Source: an uncultured candidate division Zixibacteria bacterium (GTDB taxonomy: Bacteria; Zixibacteria; MSB-5A5; GN15; FEB-12). Taken from it: DNA of 17,420 nucleotides. Of this stretch, positions 14,567-17,420 are shown in pieces. Below the pieces are notes generated by a model. The model made no database searches. It saw only the letters and a program-made list of their open reading frames with translations, and had not been told where the DNA came from. The stretch spans positions 1 to 17,420 of the forward strand of contig CAJVYT010000040.1 in assembly GCA_913009765.1 (NCBI GenBank), written 5' to 3'. How positions within the stretch are numbered: the first letter of the stretch is position 1; every line of letters starts with the position of its first letter. A program made the position numbers and the translations under genes.

Positions 14567-17420
14567 TTACTTTGTATTACCTTCAATGATAAATCCACTC
14601 CATAATAATGGATGACCGGAATTATATGTTTCCCTTGATTCTTTTAATAATTCCAACGATGCCTTTCGTAAGGACTTTGCTTTGGAAAATCTTTTATTTA
14701 TCCAGTTATTATAAAAACGTGGAATCAAATTCGCACAAAGTTGGTCGGGAACTTTCCATAAGCTCATAAGAATAGATTCAGCACCGGCTTGGTGGAAAGC
14801 TCTTCGTAAGCCAAAAACACCTTCTCCACTCAACGATTCCCCGATAGCAGTTTCACAAGCTGACAAAGTAACCAATTTAGTACCAAATAAATCTAATCTG
14901 GCAATCTCAAACCCGGATAATATTCCATCATTAGCAGCATCATTTATAACATCTTGTTTATCAAAAAGTTTATTTGCTCCAGATAGTGCCAAGCCTGAAT
15001 AGAGTAACAATTTCTGATAGTTACTTGCCCGTTTAATATCTTTATAGGTACAGATAAAACCATGTGTTGCAAAATGGACTATATCTTTGTTTTTTATACG
15101 TCCCTTGACTATATCTTCTGATGCAAATTCTCCGGAATACAAACTTATTGAGCCTTTTGAAATAACAGTATCAATCAAAGATATTATAGATGAAGCCTCT
15201 TGTGAAGTAAACGGCAAATCTTGAAATTTATGCTGTAAACATACATTATTTCTGAGTACATCAACAAGATTTGTTGTGGAATCATCACGAGAAACTAATA
15301 ATTGTTCAGTTGTATTATTATTAAAATCAGGATTATAGAATATTGTAATTGATGATGGTCGAGAATTTTCTTCATCGTATGTAAGAATATCACGTCCTGA
15401 AGAGATATAACTTATTTGATACTCTTCAATCATATATGTACTATCAGTAGAAGGTAATATATCAAATGGCAGAAGATTGAGTAATCCATCCGTTGCCAAA
15501 TAAATATCTTTTTTGGGTTCAATCAATTCTTTAACCGGTTCAATCAGTTTTTGATATAATTTTTTTGTTTTTTCTTTTAGCTGTTGCTCTAAAAAATGAC
15601 TTTTGAGTGTGTATACATCTAATTGATTAGTTTGAAGTGAAGTTCGAACTTCTTCAATCAAAGAATCAATTTCAGATGCTGCCCCTAAATCTAACATTTG
15701 TAATGTATCTTGACTATCAAGTACAAATAAAGCATAGTGAGCATCTTGAAATCGATTATACGCGGACTCTTTAGAATCAAAAAGGTAAGGATCAAAAAGA
15801 GCATACTCTAATAGAATTGTATTTTTTGAAAGTTTTTCTTGAACATCTTTTACTTGTATCTTTTGTAACGTAAAAATATTAGAATAATCAGAACATGACG
15901 AACTCAGTTTAAATTCTAAACTGTTTTTTTTATCAATGAGAGATTTGAGCTCTTGATTTCTTACATCCAACGAATCAATATTTTGAGTCGCATAAGTCAT
16001 AGAGGTAATTTCTTCGGCTATAACTGTCAATTGGTCATAAATTGCTTTTACCGAATCATCTGTTGAGCATAATCCTAATTTATTCTCAGATGTTAATGCT
16101 TCAAGAGCTGCAAATTTACCACGCAGCAACATAGTATATGCAAATTCTTTAATCTCTTGGTTCTGTGAAATGAACGCGAGTGAATTCATACCATCCATAA
16201 GAATTGGATGAACGGCTAAATATCTGATTTTTTGTTCAGCCGAAGAATATGAATAAACTGATTCTAAAAATGCGTTTCTGTAATAAAGTAATTCTTTATA
16301 CATTGCCAAGCTTTTTTCATATTCTTTTTTTGAGCCATATAACACAGCTAAAAAACTTCTCACTGCTGAAATTAGTGGACTTTGAGGAAAAAAATGTTTG
16401 GAAAATATATCTTCTGCCGCAAGATAATGTTGTTCTGCTTCGTCATTAAAACCCAAAGCGTATGATACCATACCACTAACTAATTGGTAATTCCCATATT
16501 CCAAATTGTCCGCACCATAATATTCTAAAATATCAGATTTTATTGAAGTCAATAATTCATACGCTTCTTTATATTTTTTAGACATTTGATACGCATAGGC
16601 AAGATACTGGGCAGACAGAATATAACCGCTACCCTTCGTTTTATTATTATTTTCAAAATATTTTCGATATTCCTGAAAGAGTGTAATACCTTTATCATAC
16701 TCTTCCAATGTTATGTATATAACTGCCAAATCATATTTTGTCTTCATTACTTGTTCAGAATTTTCTCCAAAAAGTTTTGATAGGATACGGGCACATTCCT
16801 TTCCACTTTCTACCGCTTTATCATAAATTCTCATATCTAAAAACAAACTGCTTTTACTGCTTAATAAAAACGTATATTGAATAGATTCTTTTCCAAAGGC
16901 ACCAAGAATAATGTCTTCAGCTTGTCTAAATTTCTCAGCAGCTTCTTTATATTTATAATTATTTTGATTAGATTGTGCTAATTTTAAGAGGCAATAACTA
17001 AGCATTGGATGAGTGGGTCTTAAAACAGGTGTAAGAGTTTTTAGTGCTTTTTGAGCGTAAACTTCTAACAGTTTATTTTCTCTCTTATCAAAATAAAGAT
17101 CAGCATATAAAAGATAAATATCAGCCTTTGATAAAGCATCAAGTTTGTTCTCGGCAATTATAATCGCTTGTTGAAAAATTGAATCAGCTAGTTGAAAATT
17201 ACCTGTCAATTGTTCAAAAAAACCTTTATTTAGAAGATATTTATACCTTAAATAATCAGAGATTTGAGGTTTTGGCAACATTATTGAATCACATTGTAAT
17301 TCATAATAATGTGCTGTTTGCAAATCCGAATAAACCCATGAATGATATATCAAAGTAACTAATGGATATAACTGCCAATATGATTCTAAAGATCCGATTG
17401 ATTTATAAATTTCCAGAGAT
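14567..17420 (-). CDS. TPR-CHAT caspase-like protease, N-terminus outside the window
   Basis: The frame is open to the window edge, so at least 950 residues exist and the true start lies beyond it. Residues are numbered here from the internal TTG at 17353. The first 360 or so hold about seven TPR-type helix pairs with a roughly 42-residue spacing, for example YKEAAEKFRQAEDIIL, YKEAYELLTSI and YEKSLAMYKELLYYR. A helical linker (about 400-500) follows, then the CHAT domain to the end. The catalytic pair is intact: H764 in DIVHFATHGF and C833 in LVTLSACETAIGES, and the terminal HPLLWSGFIIEG is typical. CHAT proteins are clan CD (caspase/separase-like) cysteine proteases; TPRs usually bind a partner or trigger. 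Whether it has a signal peptide is unseen. The gene converges on the anti-sigma gene with a 5-bp gap, suggesting a shared system. Confidence 0.92.
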   Translation of the reverse strand, partial: SLEIYKSIGSLESYWQLYPLVTLIYHSWVYSDLQTAHYYELQCDSIMLPKPQISDYLRYKYLLNKGFFEQLTGNFQLADSIFQQAIIIAENKLDALSKADIYLLYADLYFDKRENKLLEVYAQKALKTLTPVLRPTHPMLSYCLLKLAQSNQNNYKYKEAAEKFRQAEDIILGAFGKESIQYTFLLSSKSSLFLDMRIYDKAVESGKECARILSKLFGENSEQVMKTKYDLAVIYITLEEYDKGITLFQEYRKYFENNNKTKGSGYILSAQYLAYAYQMSKKYKEAYELLTSIKSDILEYYGADNLEYGNYQLVSGMVSYALGFNDEAEQHYLAAEDIFSKHFFPQSPLISAVRSFLAVLYGSKKEYEKSLAMYKELLYYRNAFLESVYSYSSAEQKIRYLAVHPILMDGMNSLAFISQNQEIKEFAYTMLLRGKFAALEALTSENKLGLCSTDDSVKAIYDQLTVIAEEITSMTYATQNIDSLDVRNQELKSLIDKKNSLEFKLSSSCSDYSNIFTLQKIQVKDVQEKLSKNTILLEYALFDPYLFDSKESAYNRFQDAHYALFVLDSQDTLQMLDLGAASEIDSLIEEVRTSLQTNQLDVYTLKSHFLEQQLKEKTKKLYQKLIEPVKELIEPKKDIYLATDGLLNLLPFDILPSTDSTYMIEEYQISYISSGRDILTYDEENSRPSSITIFYNPDFNNNTTEQLLVSRDDSTTNLVDVLRNNVCLQHKFQDLPFTSQEASSIISLIDTVISKGSISLYSGEFASEDIVKGRIKNKDIVHFATHGFICTYKDIKRASNYQKLLLYSGLALSGANKLFDKQDVINDAANDGILSGFEIARLDLFGTKLVTLSACETAIGESLSGEGVFGLRRAFHQAGAESILMSLWKVPDQLCANLIPRFYNNWINKRFSKAKSLRKASLELLKESRETYNSGHPLLWSGFIIEGNTK

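Noticed and set aside
14557..14581. GGTAA/TTACC inverted repeat as a two-way terminator at the anti-sigma/CHAT junction
   Set aside because: Only five outer pairs with an imperfect interior and no T-run; it may be chance within coding ends.
17351..17353. TTG as the start of the CHAT protein
   Set aside because: The frame stays open to the window edge for 22 more codons, so the gene is treated as 5'-truncated by the window.
11939..17420. CRISPR type III-E or bacterial gasdermin locus
   Set aside because: A CHAT protease is present, but there is no repeat array, no gRAMP-like or Csx gene, and no neighbour with a gasdermin-like sequence. The anti-sigma protein is the only visible candidate partner.
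1..17420. tRNA, rRNA, insertion sequence or integrase genes
   Set aside because: None recognised on reading both strands; no transposase-like frame and no terminal inverted repeats with target duplications.

Overview
The window reads as a chromosomal segment from a Gram-negative (diderm), AT-rich bacterium: it carries a complete RND tripartite pump with a TolC-type outer-membrane channel, lipoproteins and several strong Shine-Dalgarno sites. The regular use of GGAGG-like sites argues against a typical Bacteroidota genome. The phylum cannot be fixed from this sequence; an uncultured FCB-like or related lineage is only a guess. No rRNA, tRNA, IS element, integrase or CRISPR array was seen.

Region 1 (1-4963, + strand) is a tightly packed heme operon: the 3' end of hemL, then hemE, hemN, hemH and hemY. 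Genes overlap or are separated by 4 to 9 nt. Together they cover 5-aminolevulinate formation (HemL) and the later steps from uroporphyrinogen III to protoheme: decarboxylation (HemE), oxygen-independent coproporphyrinogen oxidation (HemN), protoporphyrinogen oxidation (HemY) and iron insertion (HemH).

Region 2 (5035-11568, - strand, convergent with region 1) is a five-gene efflux operon read as tetR, tolC-like, membrane-fusion lipoprotein, RND permease and a small PII-like transporter-associated protein. All junctions overlap or nearly touch, and a sigma70-like promoter lies upstream of tetR, so the regulator probably controls its own operon. A 370-nt spacer with one strong hairpin separates it from the next block.

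Region 3 (11939-17420) is the accessory and most interesting part. Three small exported or membrane genes on the - strand (a membrane-anchored thioredoxin-like protein with a CEAC site, an eight-cysteine secreted peptide, and an Asp/Gly-rich lipoprotein) diverge from an ECF-type sigma factor. The sigma gene overlaps, by ATGA, a zinc-finger membrane anti-sigma factor. Converging on that pair, with a 5-bp gap, is a large TPR-CHAT protein with the caspase-like His/Cys dyad intact; its N-terminus lies outside the window. The layout suggests that the CHAT protease acts on the anti-sigma factor (or an associated protein) to free the sigma factor, much as the TPR-CHAT, Csx30 and sigma-factor trio does in type III-E CRISPR systems, but with no CRISPR genes in view. 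This is inference from gene content and order, not something the sequence proves.
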